A stretch of DNA of 64,000 nt from Caulobacteraceae bacterium (GCA_027452265.1 DAIDGR010000062.1:22805-86804); one strand, 5' to 3'; shown: positions 21,364-31,900, counted from the first letter of the stretch. Notes: generated by a model not told the origin, from the letters alone. Made by a program: numbers and translations.

Positions 21364-21753
21364 TTAACTCCCGGAGGCGAAGACGAGCTTGAGAAGGGCG
21401 ACGGCGCCGATGGCGGCCGCGCCCCAACCGACAAGGGCGTTGAGGATCAGAAGCGCCGACTTGGTGGCCCGCCGCTCGATATAGTCCTCGATCACCACCC
21501 GCATGCCGATCATGGCGTGATAGAGGCCGACCACGAGGGTCAGGATGGCCAGGGCGGCATTGACCGGCGAGGCAAGCATGTCTCGGGCCGCCAGATAACC
21601 GCCGTGCGCCACGCGAAGGGCGAAGGGGACCAGCCAGACGCTGAGCAGCATGAGCGCGACGCCCGTGCCGCGTTCGGCGATGAAGTGGCCGACTCCGTGC
21701 TTGGCCGACCCCAGCCCCCGGGCGCGTCCCAGATCCGTGCGATAGAGGTTCAT
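21364..21753 (-). CDS. sdhD: succinate dehydrogenase membrane anchor subunit
   Basis: 129 residues with three hydrophobic helices (about 33-50, 62-83, 95-122) and the conserved GLYHAMIGMRVVIEDYI region, in which the histidine is the expected haem/quinone-site residue. The open frame extends to 21822, but ATG 21753 gives the usual short N-terminus and sits 4 bp from the sdhC stop. Together with SdhC it anchors complex II and binds ubiquinone. Confidence 0.9.
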   Translation of the reverse strand: MNLYRTDLGRARGLGSAKHGVGHFIAERGTGVALMLLSVWLVPFALRVAHGGYLAARDMLASPVNAALAILTLVVGLYHAMIGMRVVIEDYIERRATKSALLILNALVGWGAAAIGAVALLKLVFASGS

Positions 21754-21757
21754 GGCG

Positions 21758-22165
21758 TCACCCTGCGTGCGCGGCGAAGGCCGCGACCCAGACCAGGATC
21801 GTGGCGAGAAGGGCGAAAACATAGGAGAACCAGGCGGTGGCGCTGGCTGTCGTCTTGGCGAAGCCTCGTCCGAGGTCCCAGGCGAGGTGCCGCACCCCGG
21901 CGCCCAGGTGGAAGAACAGGCTCGCCGTCACCCCGATCAGGACCAGCAGGCCAAGCGGCGAGGTCAGAAGGCCGGTATAGGCCTGATAGGCGTCGGCGCC
22001 GGCGCTGAGGGCCAGGGCCCACCCGGCGAAGACCAGCCAGCCGGCATAGAGCGCGACGCCCGTCGCCCGGTTGGTGATCGAGGCCGCCATGGTCACGTGC
22101 CAGCGCCAGATCTGAACGTGAGGCGAAAGGGGTCTTGGTCGGGCGCCTTGGGTCGCGTCAGCCAT
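21758..22165 (-). CDS. sdhC: succinate dehydrogenase cytochrome b556 subunit
   Basis: 135 residues; RPLSPHVQIWRW opening, three membrane helices, and FHLGAGVRHLAWD with the haem-ligand-type histidine. In the first signature the usual S-x-x-H-R motif reads SITNRATG, with asparagine where many homologues have histidine. First gene of the sdh operon; a candidate promoter lies about 60 bp upstream, overlapping the end of zapE. Confidence 0.9.
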   Translation of the reverse strand: MADATQGARPRPLSPHVQIWRWHVTMAASITNRATGVALYAGWLVFAGWALALSAGADAYQAYTGLLTSPLGLLVLIGVTASLFFHLGAGVRHLAWDLGRGFAKTTASATAWFSYVFALLATILVWVAAFAAHAG

Positions 22166-22222
22166 GAAGTCCTTCCCGGTTACGGCCCGCCGACGCTGAA
22201 TACGCGACCGGCGACGCCGGGC

Positions 22223-22251
22223 TATCTAGTCCGCGCCGCGCGCGGGATCAA
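22223..22251 (-). promoter_or_regulatory. candidate sdhCDAB promoter
   Basis: On the minus strand TTGATC (22251-22246) is followed after 15 bases by ACTAGATA (22230-22223), six of eight matches to the Caulobacter-type -10 GCTANAWC. The predicted transcription start would leave a leader of roughly 50 bases before the sdhC ATG at 22165. The -35 overlaps the zapE stop codon region. Motif match only. Confidence 0.45.
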
Positions 22252-23399
22252 CGAACCGCGTCGAGCCAGGCCGCAGATCGCATCTCCTCCAGCCGCGATG
22301 CCGCGCGCTGAAATTCGAACGCCTTGTCGCCAGCGGGATAGAGGGCGCCCGGCTCGGCCTCGGCCAGCACCACCAGCCGCGCCCTGGCCTCGTACAGGGC
22401 ATCGATCAGAAGGCCCAGGCGTCGCGCCGCGTCGCGCCGGGCCGGGGTGAGGCGGGGAAGGTCTTCGATGAAAAGGGTGTGGAACCGCGCGGCCAGGGCC
22501 AGATAGTCCTGAGAGCCCAGGGGATGCTCGCAGAGGGTGGAGAAGTCGGTCCGCAGCAGGCCTGATGAGGTGCGCGGCCAGGTGAGGGTGCGGCCGAGGA
22601 CCTCCACGGTCGCCTCCTGCTCCTGGGCGCCGCCCAGCATCTGGCTCCAAAGGGCGTCGAACCGCGCGCGATGATCGACGTCGGCGGGGGCGAACCAGGT
22701 TCCCGCCGCCCGCAGCCTGTCGGTGCGAAAGTCGCGCGGCCCGGCCACCGGGACCAGCTCCAGCCGCGCCTTGAGCATGGCGATGAAAGGCAGGAACAGC
22801 TGGCGGTTGATTCCGTCGGCATAAAGCGCGTCCGGCGCCCGGTTTGAGGTCGCCGTCAGGATGACGCCCCGGGCGAACAAAGCCTCGAACAGACGGCCCA
22901 GGATCATGGCGTCGGCGATGTCCACCACCTCGAACTCATCGAAGCAGAGGAGCCGGGCTTCGCCCGCCAGGAGCTCGGCGACAGGCGGGATGGGGTCGTC
23001 GGTCCAGGGCCGCAGGAGGGGCCCCCGGCCAAACCGCGCCCGCCGCGTCGCCGCATCGCCGGTGCGCCACAGCCCGATCAGGGCGTGAACCCGGGCCATG
23101 AAGGGCTGGAAGTGCACCCGCACCTTGGACGGGGTGGGGGCCAGGGCAAAGAACAGGTCCATGAGCATGGACTTGCCCCGTCCCACGGGCCCGAACAGGT
23201 AGATCCCTCGCGGCGTCGCGGCCGGGCGCGGCCAGAGCCCGCCCCGGGCGGCGGCGAGATCGGCGATCAGGCGATCCAGGGCGTCGGCGGCCTGGGCCTG
23301 GGCCGCGTCCGGCTGCAGATCGCCGCGCGCCAGGCGGGCGGCGAGGGCCGCGCGCACGGGACCGGTTCGAGGCGAGGAGGTCTCGGTCGGCGCGGACAT
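22248..23399 (-). CDS. zapE: cell division protein ZapE (AFG1-like ATPase)
   Basis: 383 residues with Walker A GPVGRGKSM at 70-78, Walker B LLCFDEFEVVDIADAMIL, and the AFG1 family ILTATSNRAPDALY sensor region. ZapE is a cytoplasmic ATPase that associates with the Z-ring, and family members are linked to quality control of respiratory-chain proteins. It lies directly upstream of the sdh operon on the same strand, an arrangement consistent with a respiratory link. Confidence 0.92.
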   Translation of the reverse strand: MSAPTETSSPRTGPVRAALAARLARGDLQPDAAQAQAADALDRLIADLAAARGGLWPRPAATPRGIYLFGPVGRGKSMLMDLFFALAPTPSKVRVHFQPFMARVHALIGLWRTGDAATRRARFGRGPLLRPWTDDPIPPVAELLAGEARLLCFDEFEVVDIADAMILGRLFEALFARGVILTATSNRAPDALYADGINRQLFLPFIAMLKARLELVPVAGPRDFRTDRLRAAGTWFAPADVDHRARFDALWSQMLGGAQEQEATVEVLGRTLTWPRTSSGLLRTDFSTLCEHPLGSQDYLALAARFHTLFIEDLPRLTPARRDAARRLGLLIDALYEARARLVVLAEAEPGALYPAGDKAFEFQRAASRLEEMRSAAWLDAVR

Positions 23400-23436
23400 G
23401 GGCGTGGGAGAGGCCCCCTTGGCGGACGGTGGCGGG

Positions 23437-23465
23437 GCTCTAGCCCGGGGACACGGTGGGGTCCA
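23437..23465 (-). promoter_or_regulatory. candidate zapE promoter
   Basis: Minus-strand TGGACC (23465-23460), 15-base spacer, then GCTAGAGC (23444-23437), seven of eight matches to GCTANAWC. The leader before the zapE ATG at 23399 would be about 30 bases. The -35 is a weak match to TTGACG, so this rests mainly on the -10 element. Confidence 0.4.
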
Positions 23466-23542
23466 GGGCGGCTCCGATCCTCATGGCCCCCGATGGGCCA
23501 GCCCCTTGCCGGGGCGCCCCGCGCCCCCCCATCATGGCCCCG

Positions 23543-24091
23543 ATGAACGATCGCGATTCCGTATCCGGGCGGGGGCCTCACCCCGCGGCGGACAAGGTGG
23601 TGGATAGGGCGGCGGCGCATTGCGACAACGTCCGTCTGCTGCCCGACGCCGAGGCGACCGCACGGCTTGGCGCCGCGATCGCGCGCGGCCTTCGGCCCGG
23701 CGAGGCGGTGTGTCTGTCCGGGCCCCTCGGCGCAGGCAAGTCGACCCTGGCGCGGGGCCTGGTGCGCGCCCTGACCACGCCGGACCAGGAGGCCCCCAGC
23801 CCGACCTTCACCCTGGTCCAGACCTATCCCGGCCGGGATTTCGAGATCGCGCATTTCGACCTCTATCGTCTGACCCGCGCCGAGGAAGCCTTCGAGCTGG
23901 GCCTGGAGGAGGCCCTGACCGAAGGCGTGGCGATCATCGAGTGGCCTGAGCGCCTGGACGGGGCCTTGCCGGAGGATCGTCTGGAGGTTGAGATCGCCTT
24001 CTCGGATCAGAGTGACGCGGGGGGCGAAACGGGACGCGAAGTGCGGATGCGCGCCTTCGGGGCCTGGCGGGGGCGGGAGCTGGATGTCTGA
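23543..24091 (+). CDS. tsaE: tRNA threonylcarbamoyladenosine biosynthesis ATPase TsaE
   Basis: Works with TsaB, TsaC and TsaD to form t6A37 in ANN-decoding tRNAs. P-loop SGPLGAGKST is present, followed by SPTFTLVQTYP and HFDLYRL, all family hallmarks, and the EWPERL motif. 182 residues from ATG 23543, somewhat longer than the usual ~150 because of an N-terminal extension of about 30 residues; ATG 23534 is also in frame and neither has a clear ribosome-binding site. The amgK start lies within its 3' end (8-bp overlap). Confidence 0.9.
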   Translation: MNDRDSVSGRGPHPAADKVVDRAAAHCDNVRLLPDAEATARLGAAIARGLRPGEAVCLSGPLGAGKSTLARGLVRALTTPDQEAPSPTFTLVQTYPGRDFEIAHFDLYRLTRAEEAFELGLEEALTEGVAIIEWPERLDGALPEDRLEVEIAFSDQSDAGGETGREVRMRAFGAWRGRELDV

Positions 24092-25169
24092 GCGGGAAGA
24101 CCTGAAACGCGACTTCCTTGCCCGGGCCGGATTGGCCGAGGCGCGCCGCCAGGCCCTGCCCGGCGACGCCTCAACCCGCGCCTACGAACGCTTGCACCCC
24201 GCCTCTGGCCCCAGCCTGATCCTGATGGATCAGCCGCCGCGCCTGGAGACCCAGCCCTGTCCGCCGGACGCTTCGGCGGAGATGCGCGCCGCGCTCGGCT
24301 TCAACGCGCTCTATCGTCTGGCCGCCGGCCGCATCGAGGCCTTCGTCGCCTGTGCGGGCCATCTGCGCGGGCTCGGCCTGTCCGCCCCCCGGATCGTCGC
24401 CTTTGACGCCGGCCTGGGCCTGGCGGTGATGGAGGACCTGGGCGATGCGCTGTTTGGTCCGCGGCTCGCCGCGGGCGCGACGGACGAGACCGACCTTTAC
24501 GCCGCCGCCGTCGACGCCCTGGCGCGGCTGCAACAGGGGCCCGCCCCCGACATCCTGGCCTATGATGGCGTGTCCTGGCCGTTGCTCGACTATGACGCTC
24601 TGGCCCTGACCACCGGCGGCGATCTTTTCGTGGAGTGGTTTCCCAGGCTCGAGCCGCGTCTGAACTTTGGCGATGCGGCCCTGGCGGAATGGCGTCAGGT
24701 CTGGGCCCCGATCGTGGCGCGCGGCGCGGCCGGGGCGCGGGTCTTCTGCCACCGCGACTACCACGCCGAGAATCTGATCTGGCTGCCGGAGCGCACGGGC
24801 GTCGCCCGGGTGGGGATGATCGACTTCCAGGACGCGGTCCGGGCCCATCCCGCCTGGGATGTCTCCATGCTGCTGCACGATGCCCGGCGGGACGTCTCGG
24901 CCGAGCTTGAGACGGCCATGTTGCGCCGGTATCTCGCCGCGGTTCCCGCCGGGGACGCCGAGGCTTTCCTCGCGGACTATCACGCCCTCGGCGCGCTCAA
25001 TGTCCTGCGCATTCTAGGCATATTCGCCCGGCTCGTCGTGCGCGACGGCAAGCCGCGATATCGTGACTTTCTGCCGCGCCTGTGGACCTATCTCGACCGG
25101 TGCCTGACCCCGCCCGCGCCGACCGGGCTGGGCGTCTGGCTGGATCGCCATGTGAGGCCCTTCCTTTGA
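24084..25169 (+). CDS. amgK: N-acetylmuramate/N-acetylglucosamine kinase AmgK
   Basis: Aminoglycoside-phosphotransferase-fold sugar kinase of 361 residues. The Brenner motif HRDYHAENLIW and the metal-binding MIDFQDAVRAHPAWD are intact. In Pseudomonas putida and Caulobacter, AmgK phosphorylates recycled MurNAc at C1 and MurU then makes UDP-MurNAc, bypassing de novo synthesis. Adjacency to the murU homologue supports this assignment over a generic phosphotransferase. ATG 24084 overlaps the tsaE stop. Confidence 0.88.
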   Translation: MSEREDLKRDFLARAGLAEARRQALPGDASTRAYERLHPASGPSLILMDQPPRLETQPCPPDASAEMRAALGFNALYRLAAGRIEAFVACAGHLRGLGLSAPRIVAFDAGLGLAVMEDLGDALFGPRLAAGATDETDLYAAAVDALARLQQGPAPDILAYDGVSWPLLDYDALALTTGGDLFVEWFPRLEPRLNFGDAALAEWRQVWAPIVARGAAGARVFCHRDYHAENLIWLPERTGVARVGMIDFQDAVRAHPAWDVSMLLHDARRDVSAELETAMLRRYLAAVPAGDAEAFLADYHALGALNVLRILGIFARLVVRDGKPRYRDFLPRLWTYLDRCLTPPAPTGLGVWLDRHVRPFL

Positions 25170-25897
25170 GCCGCGGCGGAATCTCCGACACGGCCATGGT
25201 TCTGGCGGCGGGGCTCGGCACGCGGCTTCGACCCCTGACGCTCGACCGGCCCAAGGCCCTGGTGGAGGTTCACGGCCGGGCCCTGATCGACCATGTGCTC
25301 GATCGCCTGGCGGAGGCCGGGGTTCGCCGGGTGGTGGTCAATGTCCACGCGTTCGCCGACGCCCTCGAAACGCATCTCGCCGCGCGCCGTGACCTTGCGA
25401 TCGAGATTTCCGACGAGCGCGACGGCCCTTTGGAGACGGCGGGCGGCCTGAAGCGGGCGAGGCCCCGGCTCGGCGATGCGCCGCTGCTGGTGGCGAATGT
25501 CGATACCCTGTGGCGCGACGCACCGGGCGCCTCGGCCATGGCCGACCTGATCGCGGCCTGGGATCCGGCGCGGATGGACGATCTGCTGCTGTTGGCCCGG
25601 CGTGAGACGAGCCTCGGCTTCGAGGGGCCTGGCGATTTCAGCCGCGCGGCCGATGGGGTTCTGACCCATCGCGGCGCCGCGCGAGACGCGCCGTTTGTCT
25701 ATGCCGGGGTGCACATCATGAACCCTGCCCTGATCGACGCCTGGCCCGAGGGCGCCCACGGCATGCTCGGTCACTGGCTGGCCATGGCGCCGGGGGGACG
25801 GTTGCGCGGCGAGGCCCTGGCGGGGACCTGGATGCATGTGGGCGATCCGGAGGGGCTGGCGGCGGCCGAGGCCTTCCTGGCCACGGCGGCGACGTGA
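25166..25897 (+). CDS. murU: N-acetylmuramate alpha-1-phosphate uridylyltransferase MurU
   Basis: Nucleotidyltransferase of 243 residues with the signature LAAGLGTRLRPLTLDRPKAL, the ANVDTLWRD metal-binding aspartate region and YAGVHIMNP. Converts MurNAc-1-phosphate and UTP to UDP-MurNAc. I start at TTG 25166, which overlaps the amgK stop as TTGA and leaves ten residues before the nucleotide-binding motif; upstream in-frame codons belong to amgK. A mannose-1-phosphate guanylyltransferase label is possible by homology, but the amgK partner favours MurU. Confidence 0.87.
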   Translation: MSRGGISDTAMVLAAGLGTRLRPLTLDRPKALVEVHGRALIDHVLDRLAEAGVRRVVVNVHAFADALETHLAARRDLAIEISDERDGPLETAGGLKRARPRLGDAPLLVANVDTLWRDAPGASAMADLIAAWDPARMDDLLLLARRETSLGFEGPGDFSRAADGVLTHRGAARDAPFVYAGVHIMNPALIDAWPEGAHGMLGHWLAMAPGGRLRGEALAGTWMHVGDPEGLAAAEAFLATAAT

Positions 25898-28800
25898 CCC
25901 TCGGCGCCCCGGACAGCGTCGCCAGCGGGCTTTTGGCCGGGCCGGGCCCGCGATGGCTGACCATCCCTCCCCACCGCCCGTTTCTCAAGGATCTCGCCTC
26001 GGCCCTGTGGCGGGCGCTCGCCCATGGCGGACCCGAAGGCCTGGCCGACGCCCTGGTCCTGGTGCCGACGCGTCGGGCGGCCCGCGAGCTGGCCTCGGCC
26101 TTTCTCGCCGTGACGCCGGGCCCCGCCACCCTGCTCCCTCAGATCCGCGCCCTCGGCGACCTGGACGAGGGCGAATCGCCTTTCGAGCCTGGCGATCTGA
26201 CCGGCGATTTGCCGCCAGCGATCAGCCCCTGGCGGCGGCGTTTCGAGCTGGCGGGCCTGGTGGCCCAGGTCGGGGCGGAGGATCGGCGCGAGTTTGAGGC
26301 GGGCGAGGCCCTGGCCCTGGCGGACGCCTTGGCCGCGCTGCTTGACGCCTGGCAGATCGAGGAGGCCTCACTGGATGCGGCGCGGCCGGTCCTGCGAGAC
26401 CTGGCGGAGGGCGAGTTTGCCCGGCATTGGCAGGTCTCGGCGCGTTTCCTCGACGTGGCGCTGGACCTCTGGCCCCGGCGCCTCGAGGCCCTGGGCCTGA
26501 TGGACCCGGCCGCCCGGCGGACGGCGCTGACCCGGGGTCTGGCCGAGCGCTGGCGAATCGCGCCGCCGCCCGGCGTCGTCGTCGCCGCTGGGTCCACCGG
26601 CTCGGCGCCCGCCACGGCGGCCCTGCTGGCCGCCATCGCCGCCGCGCCGCGGGGCGCGGTGATCCTGCCCGGGCTCGACCGCGATCTTGCCGAGGCCGCC
26701 TGGGCCGAGATCGACGCCCAGCACCCCCAGGCCTCGATGAAGCGTCTGCTCGACCAGGTGGGAGTCCCGCGCGCGGAGGTGCGGCTGCTCGATCTTGACG
26801 CCGGAAGCGAGGCTGAGGGGCGCTGGCGTCGCCGGGTGATCAACGAGGCCCTGCGTCCCCCCGACCGGACGGCCGATTGGCGCGACGTCATCGACAGTTT
26901 GCGACGCGAGGCCAGCGCCGGCGTCGACGCCCTGGCCCAGGGGCTGGCGGGCCTCAGCCTGATCGAGACGCGCCATGAAGAGGAGACCGCGGCCGTCGCC
27001 GCCCTGCTGCTGCGTGAAACCCTGGAGACGCCGGGCAAGACGGCGGCCCTCATCTGTCCCGACGCCAGCCTGGCGCGCAGGGTCAGCGCGCGTCTGCGCC
27101 GGTGGGGCATCGTCGCCGACTCCTCCGCCGGGACCCCCCTGGCCCTGGCCCGGGCCGCGCGCCTGGCGGCCCTGCTGGCGCGAGCCAGCGTCGACCCGCT
27201 CGACCCCGTCACCTGGCTGGCCCTGGCCAAACATCCTCTGACCCGGCTGGGCGGGACCCCGGACCCGGACGGGCCGATCCTGGAGCGGCTCGAACGGCAG
27301 GGTCTGCGCGGCCCGCGTCCGCGCGCGCGCAGCGAGCTCCTGCGCCGCCTCGCCGGGGCGCCGGAGGCCCAGGACCTGGCCGAGCGGCTGGGCGCCTGCC
27401 TCGACCATGTGGGCGCCCCGTTCAAAACCCCGTCCGGAGGGGGCGCGGCGCCCGCGGCGATCGCGGCGCGGGCCCTGGCCGAGGGGCTGGAGCGCCTGGC
27501 GCAAGGACCGGGCGGCGGGGCGGGCGATCTTTGGACCGGCGCCGGCGGGGAGGCTCTGGCCCGACTCCTGTCGGCCCTGATGAGCGAGAGCGACGCCCTG
27601 CCGCCGCTCACCGCCTCGGGATTTTTGCGGCTCCTCGAGGACAGCCTGGCGGCGGAGACCCTGCGCGCCGGCGGCGCCAGCCATCCGCGCCTGAAGATCC
27701 TCGGCGTGCTTGAGGCCCGCCTGGTGTTCGCCGACCGTGTGGTGCTGGCGGGGCTGGAGGAGGGGGTCTGGCCGCAGGGCGCTCAGACCGATCTGTTTCT
27801 GTCCCGGCCCATGCGCGCGGCCGTGGGCCTGCCGCCGCCGGAGCGCCGTATCGGACTGTCCGCCCATGACTTCGCCCAGGCGGCCTGCGCGCCGGAGGTG
27901 GCCCTTCTGGTCTCCCAGTCACAGGGCGGCGCGCCGACGGTTCCCTCGCGCTGGATCTGGCGGCTCAAGGTTCTGGCCAAGGGCGGGGGCGTGGATCTTC
28001 CCGGGCGTCCCGATATCCTGGCCTGGGCGCGGAGCCTGGATGGTCCCGTGGCCGATCCTCCGCCTTCTCTGCGCACCGCCGCGCGCCCCGAACCCCGTCC
28101 GCCGGTCTCCGCCCGGCCGCGCCAACTCGGCGTCACGGAGGTCGAGACCTGGATTCGCGATCCCTATGCCCTCTATGCGCGCAAGGTGCTGAATCTTCGG
28201 CCCCTGGCGCCGCCGGACGAGGAGATCGACGCCCGCGCCCGGGGTGAGGCGGTGCATCGCGCCTTCGAGCTCTTCGCCCGCACATGGCCGGATGCGCTTC
28301 CCGACGACGCCGAGGCGCGATTCGCCGCCGAGCTTCTCGCCTGTCTCGAGGCGGCGGGGACCAGTCCCGCGCGGCTCGCGCGAGAGCGGGCCCTGGCGCC
28401 CAGCATGGCCGCCTTCGCCATCGGTGCGTTCGAGCGTCAGCGGCGGCCGGTGGAGAGGATGGTCCTGGAGACCCGGGGCGCCATGACCCTGGAGGGGCCC
28501 GCCGGCCCGTTCACCCTCACCGCCAAGGCCGACCGCCTGGAGGTCCGGGGTCGCGCCGTCGATGTGCTCGACTTCAAGACCGGACAGCCGCCGACGGGGC
28601 CGCAGGTCAGGCGGGGACTGGCGCCTCAGCTGACCCTCACGGCCGCGATCGTCGCCGCGGGGGGCTTTGCCGAGATCGGGCCGGCCGAGCCGGGTGAGCT
28701 TGTCTATGTCCGGGTCAGGGGCGGCCGCGAGCCGGGAAAGGTCACCGTCCTCAAGGACGCGTCGCCGCGGGACGCGGTTGAGGGGCTGATGCGGCGTATC

Positions 28801-28983
28801 GCCGCCTTTGACCGGGCCTCCGAGCCCTACCGCTCCAACACCGCGCCGCGCCCGGGCGCGGTGACGCCGGGCGACTACGACCACCTGGCGCGGGTCTGGG
28901 AGTGGCGGGTGATTGGCGAGGAGCCGGACAGCGAGGCCGCCGATGGCCCTGACTCCGGGCCAGACCCTGGGGAGGGCGGCTGA
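25894..28983 (+). CDS. addB: double-strand break repair protein AddB (alphaproteobacterial type)
   Basis: 1029 residues. The N-terminal part is a degenerate helicase-like region (VPTRRAARELASAFL, LPQIRALGDL), and the C-terminus has a RecB-type nuclease domain: RGEAVHRAFELF and the PD-(D/E)XK core VLDFKTGQPPTG near residue 895. AddAB processes broken ends for RecA loading. I see no CX2CX5C cluster of the Bacillus AddB iron-sulfur type after the nuclease core. GTG 25894 overlaps the murU stop (GTGA) and its TGA overlaps the addA ATG (TGATG). Confidence 0.93.
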   Translation: MTLGAPDSVASGLLAGPGPRWLTIPPHRPFLKDLASALWRALAHGGPEGLADALVLVPTRRAARELASAFLAVTPGPATLLPQIRALGDLDEGESPFEPGDLTGDLPPAISPWRRRFELAGLVAQVGAEDRREFEAGEALALADALAALLDAWQIEEASLDAARPVLRDLAEGEFARHWQVSARFLDVALDLWPRRLEALGLMDPAARRTALTRGLAERWRIAPPPGVVVAAGSTGSAPATAALLAAIAAAPRGAVILPGLDRDLAEAAWAEIDAQHPQASMKRLLDQVGVPRAEVRLLDLDAGSEAEGRWRRRVINEALRPPDRTADWRDVIDSLRREASAGVDALAQGLAGLSLIETRHEEETAAVAALLLRETLETPGKTAALICPDASLARRVSARLRRWGIVADSSAGTPLALARAARLAALLARASVDPLDPVTWLALAKHPLTRLGGTPDPDGPILERLERQGLRGPRPRARSELLRRLAGAPEAQDLAERLGACLDHVGAPFKTPSGGGAAPAAIAARALAEGLERLAQGPGGGAGDLWTGAGGEALARLLSALMSESDALPPLTASGFLRLLEDSLAAETLRAGGASHPRLKILGVLEARLVFADRVVLAGLEEGVWPQGAQTDLFLSRPMRAAVGLPPPERRIGLSAHDFAQAACAPEVALLVSQSQGGAPTVPSRWIWRLKVLAKGGGVDLPGRPDILAWARSLDGPVADPPPSLRTAARPEPRPPVSARPRQLGVTEVETWIRDPYALYARKVLNLRPLAPPDEEIDARARGEAVHRAFELFARTWPDALPDDAEARFAAELLACLEAAGTSPARLARERALAPSMAAFAIGAFERQRRPVERMVLETRGAMTLEGPAGPFTLTAKADRLEVRGRAVDVLDFKTGQPPTGPQVRRGLAPQLTLTAAIVAAGGFAEIGPAEPGELVYVRVRGGREPGKVTVLKDASPRDAVEGLMRRIAAFDRASEPYRSNTAPRPGAVTPGDYDHLARVWEWRVIGEEPDSEAADGPDSGPDPGEGG

Positions 28984-31900
28984 TGGTTCGCCGGCATGGC
29001 CCGCAGTCCGAGGCCGCTGACCCGACCCTGTGCGCCTTTGTCGAGGCCCATGCGGGCTCGGGAAAGACCACCACCCTGGTCAATCGCGTGGCCCGCCTGC
29101 TTCTGGCCGGCGCGGCGCCCGAGGCGATCCTTTGCGTCACCTACACCAAGGCCGCGGCGGCGGAGATGCAGGCCCGGCTGTTCAACCAGCTTGGCGGCTG
29201 GGCGGTGATGGACGACGCCGCCCTCAAGGGCGCGCTCGCCGATATCGACGAGGCCAATGCCGACCTTTCCCGCGCCCGGGCCCTGTTCGCCCGCGCCCTG
29301 GAGACCCCCGGCGGTCTCAAGATCCAGACCCTGCACGGCTTCTGCGAACGCCTTCTGCGGCGCTTCCCTCTGGAAGCGGGGGTGCGGCCTGGCTTCGCCG
29401 TGCTCGACGACCAGGCGGCGGACGAGGTGTCGCGGGCCGCGCGCGACGCCCTGGCCCTGCAGGCGCAGGCCGATCCCGACGGCCCCTTGGGCCGCGCCTA
29501 TCGCGCCCTCAGCGTCGAGCTCGCCCATACCGAGTTCGATGACATGCAGACGCGGTTCGAGGCCGATCGGATCGCGATCTCGCGCTATGTGGAGAGCTGC
29601 GGCGGCGACGTCGCCGGCGATGTCTGGCGGCGCATGGGTCTGGCGGGGGCCCCGCGCACGGCGGAGGACATCGCCGCCGAGGCCAGGGGCCCGATCCCCT
29701 GGCGCCGCTGGCGCGCGGCCGTCCAGGTTCTGGCCGCCAGCCCCAGTTCCACGGATCAGAAGCTCGCCGCCGCCATGGCCGCCTGCGACGAGACCTCGAG
29801 CCTCGCCGACCTCGCCGCGCCGTTCATGACCCTGAAACGGACCCTGAGGAAGGACATCTGCACCCAGAAGATCGACGCCGAGACCAAGCACTGGCTTTCC
29901 GAGCAGGGCGCGCGCCTTCACGCCGCCTTCGGCGCGGCGCACCTCGCGGCGGCGGCGGCCCTGACGGTGGACCGGCTGCGTCTCGCCTCGACCTATGCCG
30001 CCTTCTATGCCGAGGAAAAGCGTCGGCTGGGGGCCCTCGACTTTGCCGACCTCGTCGCCTTGGCTGGCCGCCTCCTGCGCGATGCGTCAGAGACCGCCTG
30101 GGTCCTCTACAAGCTGGATGGCGGCGTCTCGCACCTGTTGCTGGACGAGGCCCAGGACACCTCGCCGGAGCAGTGGGACATCCTGCGCGCCCTCAGCGGG
30201 GAGCTGTTCGCCGGCCGCGGCGCGGTGGAGGCGGACCGGTCGATCTTCGCCGTAGGCGACGAAAAGCAGTCGATCTTCTCCTTTCAGGGGGCGGCGCCGG
30301 AGCGGCTTGGCGAAGAGTCCCGACGCTTTGAAGCCCTGGCCCGGGCGGCGCAACGCCCCTTCCGCAAGCCGCTTCTGGCCGAGAGCTGGCGCTCGACGCC
30401 CCAGATTCTCGAGGCGGTGGACGCGGTCTTCCGCAGCGGTCCGGCCCTTGTCGGTGTGCGGCCGGGCGTCGGGGCCGCCCCTGGGAGCGACGAAAGCGTC
30501 ATTCCCTATCCCATCACCCATCGGGCGGGCCGCGCCACACCCGGCCGGGTCGATCTCTGGCCGTTGGAGCCCGATATCAAGACGCCGGCCTCAGACGATC
30601 TCTGGGAAAGCGGGGGGGCGGAGCCCGTTCAAAGCCGTGATCGTCGCCACGCCGACCGCATCGCCCGCGAGATCGCCGCCATGCGGGATCAGAAGCTGGG
30701 CGTATGGGAGCGGATCAGGACGGATGATGGCCGCCGCGAGGAGCGCCTGCGTCCCTGCCGTGCGGGAGACTTTCTGGTGCTGGTGCGGCGGCGCGGCGCC
30801 CTGTTCCACGAGATCATCCGCGCCCTGAAGCGCGCCGGCGTGCCGGTGGGCGGTCCGGACCGGCTGAACCTGGCCTTGCACGGCCTGCACCAGGATCTAA
30901 CGGCGCTGGGCCGATTTGCCCTGTTTCCCGAGGATGACCTGACCCTGGCGGGGTTGTTGCGCAGCCCGTTCTGCGACCTGGACGAGGAGAGCCTGTTCCT
31001 TCTGGCGCACGCGCGGCGCGGATCGCTTATCGCGGCGCTGCGCCGTCGGCGGGGTGAGCGGGAGGACTGGGCGCGTGCGGCGGACCTGCTCGACTGGGCC
31101 CACGAGACCCTGCGCCAATCGCCGCCTTTCGATGGCTTTTCGCGCGTTCTCGCCCGGCTCGACGCCTCCGGCGTGACCTATCGCCAGCGGCTTCTGACCC
31201 GCCTGGGCGGCGAGGGGGAGGAGGCGCTCAACGCCGTGCTGGCCCAGATCCTGGCGGCCGAGGCGTCCGGCGATGCTGATCTGGAGCGGGTCGTGGCGCG
31301 CCTCTCGCGTCTGGAGCGGGAGATCAAGCGCGAAGCGGACCCGGCCGAGCGCTCCGGCGAGGGTGAGGTGCGGGTCATGACCACCCACGCGGCCAAGGGT
31401 CTGGAAGCCCCGATCGTCATCCTGCCCGACACCACCACCCTGGCCACGGACCAGAAGGAAGGCTCCTGGCTGAGCCTGGTGGGCGGCGGGTATGCCTGGG
31501 TGCGGCCCTCCCCGTTCGATACGCCGCACATCACCGAGGCCCGCAACGCACGGCGCCAGCGCGCCGCCGACGAGTCCATCCGCCTCCTCTATGTGGCCCT
31601 GACCCGGGCGCGGGACTGGCTGATCGTGGCCGGGGTGGAGAACCCCAGGCCGAGCGCCTTCAAGTCGAGCTGGCGCGATCTGGTGGAGCAGGGCTTCGCG
31701 CGCCTGGACGACCTTGTCCCGGCCCGCTCGCCGGGCGGGGCGGAGATCATGCGCCTGGGACCGGCCCCCGCCACAGTCACCCCCGAGGCCCCCGCCTCCG
31801 CTCTGGCCGCCGTCGTCCCCCCGCCGTGGACGCGGAGCCTCGCGCGTCCTGAGAGCGGAGAGATCCAGGCCTCGCCTTCGGGCTTTGCCTCCCAGGCGGC

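Noticed and set aside
20011..22008. A 665-codon plus-strand open frame across sdhA
   Set aside because: Shadow of sdhA, sdhD and sdhC on the other strand; no motif, start context or coding character of its own.
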